Shown: piece after piece, positions 23,650 to 35,402 of the stretch
Position numbering within the stretch: the first letter of the stretch is position 1
Layout of the letters: each line of letters begins with the position of its first letter
Source: Taudactylus pleione
Lineage: Eukaryota; Chordata; Amphibia; Anura; Myobatrachidae
DNA length: 64,000 bases
Assembly (NCBI GenBank): GCA_031769625.1
Contig: JAUIMM010000213.1
Location: 3,713,001-3,777,000 of the forward strand
Direction: 5' to 3'
Notes under the pieces: generated by a model
What the model was told of the DNA's origin: nothing
The model's database searches: none
The model's input: the letters and a program-made list of their open reading frames with translations, nothing else
Made by a program: the position numbers and the translations under genes

Positions 23650-24062
23650 GGCCTGATTCAGAGTTGCAGCTCCAAATGCGGACACATTCGGAATGCAGAT
23701 ATTTTGTTAACGGAGCGCTAATGTGACTATATGCACATCTTCATGCATTCGGCAGCAGTCTCCTTTCTCTCTCACTGCCCAAGCTACCGGCTGCAGCTGC
23801 GCTGCTATACAGACAAATTTTTCAAGTTGGGTGATCACTGACCCTGGCCTCTACAACCAGCCCAGGCATGAGTAAGTAGTACCTGCACCTCCCCACACCC
23901 TTCTCAGTGCCCCTGCAGAGAGAAGTGACTAAGATGAGTCCCATTCAGAATTGCCAGGAGATATGTAGATGTGTATATTCACTACAGTGCATGCGCAGTT
24001 TGCTAAAATTTGTTAGCTGCAGCTGTATACGGAGCTGCTTTTGAATCAGATTCAGACCCTAC
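23650..24062. mobile_element. MITE, GGCCTGATTCAG-type
   Basis: The left end ggcctgattcagagttgcag faces a right end cagattcagaccct, a partial inverse. The interior is mixed in composition with no coding region. It belongs with the dispersed group at 254, 12667, 27717 and 29161. Confidence 0.6.
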
Positions 24063-24764
24063 TGGGGGAATTCAATTAGCTATGGGATATACCCCGCAGT
24101 GTATTGATCGCACCGTGCAGGGAATAGATATTTAATTAATTAGCCATTTCCCCGCTTAATAATAATAATGCTAACCCATTGATTCCGCATACAAAATCTG
24201 AATTAATGGGGATCTCTAGGGGATACTCCCCTTTCTGTTTTTCTGTTTAGTATGACCCCTCCTTTTCATGCACCTGAAGAGTATTGCCAAATTGATTTGA
24301 GCAGCTTCCATTTTATGTAAGATACAGTATTGTCCCTGTTGTACTATTCTGGTGAGCTCGGGTGAAAAAACATGTTTTTCCACCAGTCAGACAAGTAATG
24401 ATGGTGTATTCCTGTTGCATGGCTGACGCTTTCTCCATGTAAATGAAGCTTGTCATTTGTTGCGCTGCTTTATGTGATTACCCTCGAAAACAGAGTTTAT
24501 AGTGCAGCCACGCCCTACAGCTGCTTTTGCTATGCATTGTAATTATTAGCTGTGTTTAGCAAGCCTGGCTAAATGGAAGATATTACAGTGGAGTTGAAAA
24601 TCAACATGTTTGTTATTTACAGGTAACCAACTTCAGATCCTTAATTTGTATTTACACAATTGCACCTAGCCAGACTGCTTGTGTGATCTATACCTATTAA
24701 TTTGTTAATATACCTTCAGAACACTACCTCTACATCTATTTCATACAATCCACTACCCCACTAT
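24063..24764. other. Unassigned intergenic sequence
   Basis: It begins with gggggaattcaattagctat, which may be a MITE end of the type seen at 44826, but no partner end is visible. Nothing else is recognised. Confidence 0.3.
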
Positions 24765-25250
24765 ACGGGTGTATGTACGACGCATGGCCGGCGGTTCAAA
24801 TCCCGACAGCGGCTGCCCGGCAAGGGTGAAAATCCCGATCGTCCTAAGGTAAGTATCGCTAACCTAATTCCCTACCCTAACCCTCCCTTAGGGGTTCCTA
24901 ACCCTAACTTCCCCCCCAAGTGCCTAACCCTAAACCCCCTCTAAGTGCCTAAACCTAACAACCCTTCCCCGCTGCCTAAACCTATGTCTCCTGGGGGGGT
25001 GCCTAACCCTAACCTCCCCCTTGGGGTGCCTAACCCTAACCTTCCCCTAGCCTAACCCTAACCCTCCCGGGGGGGTGCCTAGCCCGGCGACCGGCTTACC
25101 TTCGTTCGGTATGCCGGGCATCGGTTTTCCGGCATCTGGTTAATGACAGGCGTCGAGTTTTCGACGCCTGTCATTAGTACCACGCCGGGAGTACAGTGTC
25201 TGGAAGACGGCGGTCGGGATTTAAACCATCAGCTTCCGGACTACATCCCC
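24765..25250. mobile_element. Non-autonomous element with CCTAACCCTAA-like array
   Basis: The left end contains cggcggttcaaatcccgaca and the right end gtcgggatttaaaccatcag, roughly inverse. From about 24870 to 25080 the sequence is an irregular run of cctaaccctaac-type units separated by cccc tracts. It is a second copy of the element at 22085, in the opposite orientation for the array. Confidence 0.65.
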
Positions 25251-25291
25251 ACTATACAGTACTTTGCACAGTTACACTGATTTGATGGAAA

Positions 25292-25994
25292 CAGGGCTGG
25301 TTCAAGGTTTCTGGGCCCCCTAGGCAACATTTCACACACAGCCCCTATTCCTGCCAATTGATACTATGCCACACATTAGTGACACAGACTAGTGTCCCAA
25401 ATTCATAATATACTATATAGAAATGCCCCAACTAATATGTAACACAGCAGAGCCCCAAATCATACTGCGCCTCATAACACTGACCCCAATTCATAATATG
25501 CCATACATCTGTGACACAAATTTGTTATATGCCACACAGCTGTATCCCCACTTCATAATTATGCTACACATCAATGCCTCCAATACATAATATGCCACAC
25601 ATTTATGCCCCAATACATAATATGAATTACAGCTGTGTCCCCAATTCATAATTATGCTACACATCAATGCCTCAATACATGATATGCCACATGTTTGTGC
25701 TACCAATACATAATATGCCACACAATTGTGTCCCCAATACATATGCCACACAGTTGTGCACCAAATTTATGCTATGCCACATAGCTGTGAATTATATCAC
25801 ACTATGCTCCCGATATACAGTATATGCCTCACATGTGCCCCAAATGCTTTATATGCCATACAGTTGTGCCCCAATACATTATGCCACACATCCGATCCCA
25901 ATACATATTTATGCCACATCTGTGTTCCAATATGTCAGCACCTATTAAAACCCCACACACACAAACTCACCATGGCAGCACTCATTAACCCCCC

Positions 25995-26028
<34 letters not shown>

Positions 26029-26475
26029 CCTCGTCAGCACTCACTAAGCCTGTCTGCACTCACCCCCTACACAGACAGCCCTTCACCCCCTACACACATA
26101 CATTCATACTTTCTCCTCACCAAAAAATCATAACATACTTTCCTAGGCTCCATCTCCTTGTGCAACATCTCCCTTGTGTTGGCTATGGGAATGGAGCTTC
26201 TTATGTGAGTGACAGTCTGGCACCTGGAGGAAAGTAGAGGACTGCAGGAGAGGGAAGGGGCAGCCACCACTGCGGCTGACTCTACCACACTAACAAGTGA
26301 GAGTGCAGTGTCGGGGTTGGGGGTGTTCCTGCGACAGCCTTGGTCATCAGTAGTCCCAGCTGTATACTACTGATGACTGAGACATCCTTCTTTTTTGGTG
26401 GACTCTGTGGTGCCCTCCAGTGGCCTGAGCCCTTAGGTAGCCACCTAAAGCTGCTTAATGGTAGCACTGGCACTG
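25292..26475. mobile_element. Probable non-autonomous hAT-type element with AT-rich tandem array
   Basis: The left end cagggctggttcaagg and the right end (in reverse, cagtgccagtgctacc) share the cagkgcyggt pattern of hAT-type ends. No 8-bp target duplication is visible, so the call is weaker than for 19658 or 49681. The interior from about 25340 to 25930 is a degenerate array of caatacataatatgccacac-type units. A CA microsatellite follows at about 25990-26025. Confidence 0.55.
25990..26025. repeat. (CA)n microsatellite
   Basis: An uninterrupted CA dinucleotide run follows a C tract. The surrounding cccc and caca content is all low complexity. Confidence 0.9.
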
Positions 26476-26583
26476 AAAATAGCAGGGCTCCTACTCAACA
26501 GCTGAAATAAATTATTTTGGACTCTTTTACCAATTCCTGGCCTAGCATGTCCATGACCTGTTTATTTGCTGTTGTGAATCCTA

Positions 26584-26815
26584 GGTCTGATTCAGATATG
26601 TACGCTAATGCAATTGCAACTGTGATCCCGTATACAGTTGCTGTGCGAAATTATGCTAATGCATGAGCCGCCTAGATATATATGGCGGCTTTGCAGATCC
26701 AAGCAAGTACATTCAATCATCGAGGGGTCACACACAGATATAAAAATGTAACATATCAAATTAATCAGCACAGTCTGCTGGTGCATCCTAGTCACATCAC
26801 ATTACAACTTTGACA
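26584..26815. mobile_element. Partial MITE, CTGATTCAGATATGTACGC type
   Basis: It starts ctgattcagatatgtacgct and shares tgtgatcccgtatacag with the element at 45358-49008 (tgtgatcccgtatgcag there). The right end is not clear, so this is called a partial copy. Confidence 0.5.
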
Positions 26816-26899
26816 CAGGGCTAGCAGAGCCTCACAGAACCTGGCGCGCTGACAGCGTCTTTTTAGCGCGACTGCATAGATAAGGAAAGTGCAGAACTA

Positions 26900-27400
26900 T
26901 AGAAGAAGAGTATGAATTTGAGGTGAACAAAGTTAACAAGATGTGTAAGTTTCTCCATAGGTGCTCAGCAGAGCAAGAAAATTTTTGGACATGGTGGGTT
27001 AAATTAAAATGCCAAGATTGAGGAGGAATCCACGTAGGCTGATGAGATGGTAACAGCTAGGGCAGTGGAGTCGAGGAAAGAGGACAATAGATTGGTCATG
27101 GTAGGAGAAGGCCATGATTTTGGAAAGAAGAGAGTCCAACATGGAGAATAAGCTGGGGGTATAAGGGCACCAAGCTTACACATAATGAGAGGCAATGGAG
27201 AGTTCTGAGGAGAAAAGAGATGAAAAATAGAAAACAAAAACCAATTTAAAGGTGTGGCCGCTGTGGAGGGAGTCGGAAGAGGTCTAATGAGAGAAGACAA
27301 AGAAGGAAGAGTAGCTTGAATGTGGCAGGGTTGATGAGATCACAGTTCGCAATGTTGAAGTACCTCGGATAAGGGAGTGGAGGCGAGAGGAGGCAAAGTG
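26900..27400 (-). other. Possible retroelement remnant, unassigned
   Basis: A minus-strand open frame of 98 codons (27004-27300) is rich in Ser, Pro and Leu, with phrases such as FFPKSWPSPTMTNLLSSF. It resembles LINE-derived debris in composition, but I cannot match it to a domain. It could equally be chance. Confidence 0.25.
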
Positions 27401-27716
27401 GGAGAACATATATATATCACATTCTGCTTTATTGTGCATTTTACCCTAATTTTAGGGCTCAAGCTGAGCTGTACATTATTTATGTCTAAATTACAATACA
27501 ACATTTTCCCTGTAAAAGGGCACAATTTGTTTATCTTACAGAGCTGACTGTACTGTATATGGAACATGCTTCCAGCTCTGCAAGAGTAGCATATGCGTCT
27601 AATTTACTCCAGGAGACATACATATTATATGTGCCTGGTTTATGTCAGTATTGGTGGCTATATACATTTAGTAGTAAATGCTAAAAATACTGTACACAAT
27701 TCATATACAACATGGT

Positions 27717-27943
27717 GCCTAATTCAGACATGTATGCAAACCAGATGGTTTACGTACAAGTTCAATTGTTAGAATACGCTTGCATTGCCCCTAAGCCGCA
27801 GTATGATTGACATGCTTCGGCCATTTGGGGGCGTGGAGTGGGCAGGACCGGCCAGCATTCCCAAAAAGGGGGTGCATCTCCTCTTCAAATTCCAAGGACG
27901 CAGCAACAATGAGAATAACATACAACTCTGAATCAGGCCCATA
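27717..27943. mobile_element. Short MITE, CCTAATTCAG / CTGAATCAGGCC ends
   Basis: The left end gtgcctaattcagacatgta faces the right end caactctgaatcaggccca. It is about 225 bp and non-coding. Same end type as 254, 12667 and 29161. Confidence 0.65.
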
Positions 27944-27972
27944 GTACATTTCCAGGCAGTGTTATTGATATA

Positions 27973-28513
27973 TAACCACTTAACTCACAATTTTCTAAAA
28001 TCGCTCAGAAATTGACGGGGTTTTTTTTATGAGTGAATTAAGTAAAGAACATGTATTTCAACTTATACGAAATGATTTCATTAAAAAAAAAAAAAGATTT
28101 AAAAAAATATATTTGTAAAAAAAAAATAGTTTTTTTTTTCAAACATCAGAACATTGGATCACCACCATCGGAACATCGCAACTTTCCTTTTCACAGCAGC
28201 TTCAGCCACCAGGTACACTCTAGGAGGGGAGGGGGAGTTAATTTATTTTATTCCCAGAGGCTGCTAATCTCTGTAGCTGCTGGGTGGGGGGGTCCTGCTG
28301 TGCTGACCGATCAGCAGTGATCGGCAGACGGCAGCCACTGGGGGAGGGTGCAGGCAAGCAGAGGGACCGTAAGGTCCCTCTGAGAGCAGCAGCTGAGGGA
28401 AGATTCACCACCGCCCACACTGTTTATCTGACTGGTCGGATTATTGCGACCAGATCAGTTAACCCACTGCCTGGTGTGGTTGAACAAATGCGACCATGCC
28501 AGGCAAGTGGTTA
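27973..28513. mobile_element. MITE with TAACCACTT ends
   Basis: The left end taaccacttaactcac is inverse to the right end ccaggcaagtggttaa. Inside are long A and T runs (28082-28140) and a GC-rich right half with a short palindrome (gaccgatcagcagtgatcgg). No gene is present. Confidence 0.6.
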
Positions 28514-29160
28514 ATAAAGATGCATTCTTCATGTGATAGGGAATTCATTAAAACTTTACTTTTGCATTTGTTTTTTAACCTAAGTTCAAATCTTTAAAAA
28601 TATCTATTGCTTTCCCTTTTAAAACATGTAATAGAAATTTGATTTATTGCTGCAGACCAATTGCTAATATTGTGATAGTGGCAATAGATTACAGCACAAT
28701 AACTACTATAGTATTAGCATACTGTACATGGGAGGAATTCCGATGCATTCAGCTAATCTGAAGCGTCCCGTTGTCAGCATGAACATTTTGCATCAGGGAT
28801 CTAGCACCTGCAAGTTATATGCAATTAAACAGGCACATATGTAACTTGTTGTGGTCAGCATGGGATGCCTTCTTCTTGAACGTATCAAATGGCACATTTT
28901 ACGCCCCATGATCCAACCCTGTCTCATGCCCCTTATTGCAAAGGATTGTAAGTAAAAAATGGGTCTCAGTCGGCATGACGAAGTAAGTATTTGTGCTGCA
29001 CATGTACATTAAAAAAGAGTAATTTGTAGGGAAAAAATATATCATTTGCATTTGTGTCCAACTCTGCATAAGCCCCTATGTGAGTGAACATGCTTCAGCT
29101 GATGGGAAGAGTAACATTACCTAATATTCCCTTCAGGTCTGGCGGGGCCTCATACGTCTC
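28514..29160. other. Unassigned intergenic sequence
   Basis: AT-rich, with no gene or repeat boundary recognised. Confidence 0.35.
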
Positions 29161-29723
29161 AGAGCCTGATTCAGCAAGAAACGCACGGATGCAGACGCAC
29201 GCACCCGCAGCTGCGAGAATATGCTAATGAATGCATATGCACGACAATCACAGCACAAAGATGCACACAGACAGCACGACATAATACCGCCCCCTTTACT
29301 GTCCGCTAACACCCGTACTTATGCGCAACGCTGAGAAAACATCGGGAACATTGAGTAACATCGGAGCAGCACGCAGACTGAAGGTAGACCTGACCCTGTC
29401 GCAGGAGTTGAGAGACTTCTTGCACGCAGACTGTCGCCAGGCTGCGTCCGTCATCTCAGTGGCTTATTTATGCACGCCCCTGTAACGGGGTGTGAACGCA
29501 ATGGCACACCTGCGTTCGGACGACCACTCCCTGTATTCATCCACAAATGGCAATTCCTACTTCTTATCAATCACTTTTCCCTGGGTCTGCGTATTCACTG
29601 CGCTCACTTTTGCGGACGCAGTGAGCGGTTCGTGCATTGCGACCCAGACGCATGCGCAGACTTCAAACATCAGCCGATTGCTTGTGTCCGCATCCGCGCA
29701 TTCCTTGCTAAATCAGACCCTCG
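29161..29723. mobile_element. MITE, GCCTGATTCAGCAAGAAACGC ends
   Basis: The left end gcctgattcagcaagaaacg is matched in inverse by the right end attccttgctaaatcagacc. The interior is rich in cgcacg/cgcatgc motifs. The 119-codon plus-strand frame at 29470 spans the right end and has no domain. Confidence 0.7.
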
Positions 29724-30075
29724 ATACAGTATAGATAGTAAAGCACTTTATGGTAAGGAATGCAAGGACCGTACTGACAGTTGTCTGGCATTACCATATC
29801 GTGCACTGTGCTGTGGGGAACCATATTAACTATTACAGCCATATTAACTATTACTACAGTAGTAATCACTCAGGGGAATAATGAGCAGAGCAATGCCTCT
29901 ACAAAATATGTGTCAAAATCGAAAATATGTCATTGTGTTTAATAGTATTATAAATGACATTAAATTCCCCAAAGTTTTTCTCCTTGATACATCTGTTGCT
30001 AGAAGTGTTATACATGGAACTATTAGTACATACACAAATCAAATATTACATGATCTAAATCAATTGAAAAATATT

Positions 30076-30086
30076 TCACTTACCTT
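30076..30086 (-). promoter_or_regulatory. Probable 5' splice site just after the TINCR-like stop codon
   Basis: On the minus strand the stop TGA is followed by AAG and then GTAAGTGA, a near-consensus donor with the cut after 30084. This places the whole coding sequence in one exon, with an intron in the 3' untranslated region whose donor is only three bases beyond the stop. The acceptor is not identified. Confidence 0.65.
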
Positions 30087-30344
30087 TCACTTATTAACAA
30101 GTAAAATGACAGCTCCATTTTTTATGTTGAGGTTTCTAATAGTTTCATATTCTCCTAATTCTTTCCCGTTGTAGGTAAAATGTTTCCTCCATGAGGAGAT
30201 TCCTTGCTTTACTAGATGTACTCTAAGGTCCTTAATGGTGTCCCCTGGCCTTACTGTTACAGGAAACATCTGAAAATCTTCTTGCACGTTTATTAGGATC
30301 TCGAATTTGACCCAGTGTAAACTCCATCTTCTTAGCTTTTCCAT
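30084..30344 (-). CDS. TINCR: TINCR-like ubiquitin-domain protein, 85 aa
   Basis: The coding frame runs from ATG at 30344 to TGA at 30087-30089, and the exon probably ends at 30084. The protein opens with MEKLRRWSLHW and then forms one ubiquitin-like fold. The key positions VTVRPGDTIKDLR (29-41), LVKQGISSW (44-52), FTYNGKELGEYETIR (56-70) and NGAVILLV (76-83) line up along their length with the human TINCR ubiquitin-like protein (TUBL) as I know it. There is no C-terminal Gly-Gly, so it should not be conjugated like ubiquitin. I chose Met36 of the 120-codon open frame because it matches the family start and has G at -3 and +4; the frame opens upstream to 30449. In mammals TINCR is induced in differentiating epidermis, was first described as a long non-coding RNA and was later shown to be translated. 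It is the only recognisable cellular gene here. A processed pseudogene is unlikely given the adjacent splice donor. Confidence 0.85.
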
Positions 30345-31162
30345 ATCAACATGTTTGAAGCGTTTTCTAGTAGCAAAAAGGCCAAACCTTGAAAGGAACC
30401 TGAATAAAATAATTTCTGGAGTTTCTTGTTTGACTAGTATTGGCTGCATGTATTATGCATACTCACGTGTGTACAAGGCATGCACAAGCCTGTAGAAAAG
30501 CAGGTTGACACGCATTCATCTGGCTTAATACATAACTAGTCAGATCTACATATTTAACCAAACCCGGATGCTAGAAGTGTTATGTTTGTTAGACTTTGTG
30601 TGTGTGCTTGATCCTAGAGCATGATTACAGGCATTCATTGTGTAGTTGGTTGGTTTGTGTCACTTCATCCTATGCTAAAGATTAATTGATAGATACATTG
30701 CATATATATTGTGTTGAATATATTCTTTTTGATGCAAGCTTGTTACTGTCTTGTTATATTAGCTTTTGTATCTTCATATTTCATCTTAATTTGGCAATTC
30801 AGTTATAAACTGGTTCTAAAAATTAGGTTAACATGAATTTAAAATCATTTATTTCATTTAAAAACATTTTTGCCTAATTTGTGGTTATCTTTTCCCCAGA
30901 CAAAAAGACTTCCTTGCTTCAAAACTGGGAGAAGCCACCAGACACTACTGAATTTTTTTTGGTGGTGCCAAAGTTGTCACCGCACAGTGCTCAGTGTTTA
31001 GCAGCTCCAGCGGTCCCAGGCACTGTTATAGTACATAACTGCCTACTTTTTATGGTACAGAAACAGTTGATCCCAAAATAAGCTGTCCCTGCCAGTCCTA
31101 ACACTGCTACAGCCATGAAGCTTTGCACTGCCATCTCTGACTAGTGCGCATGTGTGAACTGA
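30345..31162. other. Upstream flank of the TINCR-like exon
   Basis: This should hold the 5' untranslated region and promoter of the minus-strand gene, but I cannot fix a start site. An in-frame TAA at 30453-30455 closes the open frame upstream. A pyrimidine-rich run with an AG (ctgcttttctacag on the minus strand, ending near 30494) could be an acceptor. The 66-codon plus-strand frame at 30881 has no known motif. Confidence 0.3.
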
Positions 31163-31420
31163 GGGCATGATTCAGAAAGGAACGCAGTTGCTCATAGGCA
31201 CGCAATCGGCTGATTGTTGCGCGAAATGGCCATTGCGATCGGGACTGCAATCGCAGTGACTATGTAGACCCATCGCAGAGTGATTGACAGGAAGTGCCAT
31301 TTGTGGGTTGTAACGGGGGCAGCGATCAGGCGAATGCATGCGTGCCAGTGCGTTTCAATACCATTGCAGGGGTGTGCGTAAATTATCCCCTGCGATGCCC
31401 TATGCAGCCTGAGGCCTGAT
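31163..31420. mobile_element. Partial MITE, GGCATGATTCAG type
   Basis: The left end gggcatgattcagaaaggaa is of the CTGATTCAG group, followed by a cgcaatcggctgattg-type interior. The right end is not clear. Non-coding. Confidence 0.45.
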
Positions 31421-32389
31421 AGTTTGTGTGGAAGTTAGCCATTTCTGAGTAAGGTCAGGGCTTGTGCAAGTGTGTGTGAGGCTGCGATGGTACTCGATTG
31501 TACCGATGGTTTTGCAGTCTTGCTAAATATCACAGATGTGTGTTAGGTAAAATGGGCATCTTTATGTTGCCAGTCTGTATGTAAGCGATTATGTGGCTGT
31601 ATTGTTTCACAAAGCATTTTTGAAAAATGCCTTCTAAAATATTCCCATCTTCCCACTGTCTGTGTAGATTTTTGCTAATGATAGGAGTAACAAAAAACAC
31701 TTTTACTAAGTAACAGCTACAATATAATTACTGACAGCTGGTATGAACTCTGACCCCACCACCACCACCAGTGTCAGTTATGTCATTAACGGAAAGCTCT
31801 GACACCTAATGAGAATGACATAGACAGGATATAAATATTATATATTAGCAAAGGGACCTGGCATATGCCGTGTCACCTCAGTCTGACCCCCGCCCCATGC
31901 TCAGGCCCATCCCCTTTTTCTACTGCTCTTCCCACTGATCTGTTCTGCCCCGCTCCATCACCACCACCCAACGCACTCCATTGCTTCATCCTGCCCTCAT
32001 ACTTATGCCATTTCCAGAAGCAAGCCGGTATATGTATTTGAGTTATAGTATATATGCATGTATAATAATTGGTATTTATATTAGTCTTATAACCCAAGTT
32101 TATTTTTGTTTCATAAACATTTCTTTGAGAGAATGCTATGGTGTGTATATGTGTATACAACAGTACTCATGTTTATGTAAATCCTTGACGTTCTTGGTGC
32201 AGGGCAAAGCTAGATATAATACATACATCAGAGCCTTTCAGACACAAGAGGGCAGCACACAGTGTTGTAATAAACTGATATCTTTGTTAGCAGAATTACT
32301 TAACCAACATAATATTAAACTGCCCATCTATCTATCTATCAATAATTTTTTCCAGTTTTTTCCAATCCTTCAGAATACCAAAATAAGAC
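31421..32389. other. Unassigned intergenic sequence
   Basis: No gene or element boundary is recognised. A short tatc microsatellite lies at about 32326-32342. Confidence 0.35.
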
Positions 32390-32604
32390 TTAGAGGTATA
32401 TTTACTAAAGGTTGATTTTAATTGATTTAAAATCGATCAACATCGAAGTTGTGTTTCTGGGGCTGTATCACACATTTACAAATACTTAAAAAGTAAATGC
32501 AAAAATTGTCTGTTAGTAAATGTGTGATTTTGCTCCAGGAGCACAACATCGATGTTGATCGATTTTAAATTGATCAAAATCGACCTTTAGTAAATATACC
32601 CCTA
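32390..32604. mobile_element. Palindromic MITE, GGTATATTTACT ends
   Basis: The left arm gaggtatatttactaaaggt continues as gattttaattgatttaaaatcgatc. The right arm is the inverse, ending acctttagtaaatatacccc. The arms are about 60-65 bp and nearly perfect. It ends directly at the first readable codon of the hAT relic at 32605, so it seems to have removed or displaced that gene's start. Confidence 0.85.
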
Positions 32605-34795
32605 AGTATCAAAAGCGCAACCCTGCAAAAGAGAAGAAACAAAGTACTGATGTAGTCTTGGCAAAGATTCCGAAGTTAAATTATTTATTTCAACCGAATA
32701 CATCTACTACCATCCAAGCACATCAGAACTGCCGACCATTCATTCTACAGAAATAACTGAACAATGCCATCTGAAGCATACAGAGTTAAATATTTAAAAA
32801 TCTATTGATGAAGAATGTGAAGACAGTGGACCTGAAAGTAGTCACAGCAGACATTCAACAGAAACAGAAAATTAACATTGTAATCAGAAAGAAACAAAGT
32901 CAACCTTTTCATAATCTGTTCATGAAGAAGGTAAAGAAATTGAATCTAATCTTTTTGAAAGCCAGTGAAATGAAAATCAGCAATTTGCAGGCCATGATGG
33001 ACCTTCAACAAGTAAAAGTAATGAAGACCTAGGTCATCCTCTATCTAGTGACTGACAATCAACAGATTCTGCAAAGTGGTTTCCAATCAACTCTACAACA
33101 GTTGTTTGTTGGCTAAAACAAAGATTAGGGACCTGTCAAAACAAATGTGAGTCTGATGAATATCCTCACACTACTGCAAACCTTCTCAGTGCAAACCAAA
33201 ATTATATTATCATTTCTTTAAAAAACATCATGTTTTATGGATGCTGGCCTAATGGTGTAGTCTATCACAGAAAATGGATGTCATACAGTGCTGCAAAGGG
33301 ATCAATTTACTGTACTTATTGTACGCTGATGGGAAGTAAAAATACGGGTTCTCACTTGCTGATGGATTCTCTCACTGGATAAAAGCACATGAGAAGATAC
33401 AAATCTATGAAGAAAGTGATGCACACTGGAACTGCATTTTGCAAGCCTGTGAACTTGGTGAAAAATCAAGTCATATTTGCAGCTATAAGGAACGACAGTT
33501 ACAGTAATTGAAAGAAAACAATACTGATGTGAAGTACTAGTTAGAGCTTTTTACGGGAGTGAGAGACTATTGGTTCAAAATATAATGGCAATTTGACCCT
33601 TTTCTGACAAAGCATATCCAAGACTTTGGAAATAGTGAATGTGGCAAGACAGGCAATCACCAACAATTGTTGAAGAGTTTATCAAACTTATAGCAAAGCA
33701 GGTGACAAATTCATATTAAACTAATGTTTTGCTTAGAAACAAAAATATAGACTGTATGTCTTTTTTGGGGCATACTTAATAAAACAAATTCATATTGTTA
33801 AGGAGATTTCACTTTCTAAGTATTTCTCAGTGTCGGCTGATTCAAACCAGATGTAACCCATGCAAACGGTAAGTGTTGAATGGGATGCCAGTTGAGTATT
33901 TTCTCACATTTCGAAAGACTCATAGTTATATGGCTGCAGACCTCACAAAAGACTTGCTGAAATATTTGAAGTATTGATAACTTTGAGAGGGAATCACAAG
34001 CACCATTTGGTGTATCAGACTATAAAGTAACTCATATAAGAAGGAAAAAAGGTATGTAGATAGCGTGGAGTCAGAAGTTGCATTCTCTGCAAGAGAGACT
34101 TTGTGAGGAGACATAATTCATTGCCTCAAAATGGCACTGAATGATAAAATTGCTGCATGTTCATTTATATACTATTGTTTTAAGGTTGTGCTAAGCTCTT
34201 GGAAAATGAAGGATGGAGAATTAAGAGTAGAGGCTATCAAATTGGCTGAGCAGTATCCACTCGATATAGATGAAGAAGTGTATACTCAAGAATGGTTCAG
34301 TTTGCACAGTTTGCCAAAGGAAAGAGCTGTCACACATCTTCATCTCAGGCAAAGTTGTTGTATGAACAAGGGATCGAGGATGTTTTTCCTAATCCAGCTG
34401 TCTCTCTGAGGGGTATATTTACTGAAGTGCGGGTTTTAGAAGTGGAGATGTTTCCCATAGCAACCAATCGGATTCTAGCAATTTTTTTCTAGAAGGTGCT
34501 AATTAAATGTTAAGTAGACTCTGATTGGTTGCCATGGGCAACATTTCCACTTCTAAAAACCCATACTTTAGTAAATATACCCCTGAAATTCTACCTTTGT
34601 TTAATGGTCACAAACTGCTTAGCAGAGTGTTTGTTTAGCAATTGAACACTTAATTAATTGTGATTAACAATGTGGGCTGAGCACCTAAAGGCATCACCTC
34701 TAAGTATTGAAAGCGAACATAGCAAGGAATCTGCTTTGAAACCATTATTGAAAATTTTGCCCATGTTAAAGCAAGAAAGCATAAGTTTTAATATA
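32605..34795 (+). pseudogene. Decayed hAT transposase (zinc-finger hAT, ZMYM-like type)
   Basis: Reading begins without an ATG as KYQKRNPAKEKKQSTDVVLA. Scattered frames follow: a TTF-like zinc-finger zone (YRKWMSY, then YCTYC), then a region ending DKIAACSFIYYCFKVVLSSW (34131-34260) and a hAT C-terminal tail (LSIESEHSKESA; FETIIENFAHVKARKHKF around 34695-34800). Many stops and frameshifts lie between 33040 and 34100, so no protein is made. A MITE at 34409-34584 interrupts the 3' part. The type resembles the hAT elements related to ZMYM-family host proteins, as does the relic at 35821-38212 in the other orientation. Confidence 0.65.
34409..34584. mobile_element. MITE, GGGGTATATTTACT ends, inside hAT relic
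   Basis: The left arm ggggtatatttactgaagtg and gtggagatgtttcccatagc are mirrored by gggcaacatttccacttct and tagtaaatatacccc. It is about 175 bp. Same family as 32390, 42266, 44546 and 51896. Confidence 0.85.
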
Positions 34796-35027
34796 GTAAT
34801 TTCCTATGGTTTTTGGTTGCTGTATTTGTGCTAAAATACAATTTAATGTTATTACCTGCAAGTGTAAAGCAAAATACCGGGACACATATCTGTTAACAAG
34901 TTGCACAATCTTTTCACATGTTTTCTTATTTATTTGCACTTTTTATTTATACAGTTTTTATTTATATACAGTTTTCTTTAGCAGCTGTTATATAGTGGCC
35001 TATTCATTATGTTAATTATCAAGGGCA

Positions 35028-35402
35028 ACTAATTAAGTATCAAGCTCACTCTGAGTAGCAGCAGTGGATACAAAATCACCGGGCAAATTCGGTGCGGTGA
35101 CAGCTTATCCGAAAATCAGCTGTCTCAGAGATCCCCTTCATTGCTACTTCTGTGGCAGTGAAACTTTGCACTGCCGAGTCTTGGCAGTGCTAATGCACCT
35201 GCCTGAACTTAGGTTCATCCATGTGCACAAAGCTCCGGCAACTGGTGGAATGAGTCAACCTGGGGCGGATGGATCCAAAAGGATCCCTCTTCGCATCCCA
35301 GGACTCCTTCCCATAGGAAGGAGCAGGGTGCAGTAGCAAATGCCATCTGATAGTGGCATAGGTTTCCGCAGTCAGTATTTTCGGAGCTTGATGAATTTAG
35401 GT
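35028..35402. mobile_element. Probable MITE, about 375 bp
   Basis: The left end aattaagtatcaagctcac is roughly inverse to the right end ggagcttgatgaattta. The interior includes aaactttgcactgcc, which also occurs near 31118. Non-coding. Confidence 0.45.

Noticed and set aside
22480..25080. Interstitial telomere array
   Set aside because: The TTAGGG-like units are irregular, interrupted by ggcac/gggag segments, and enclosed by MITE ends.
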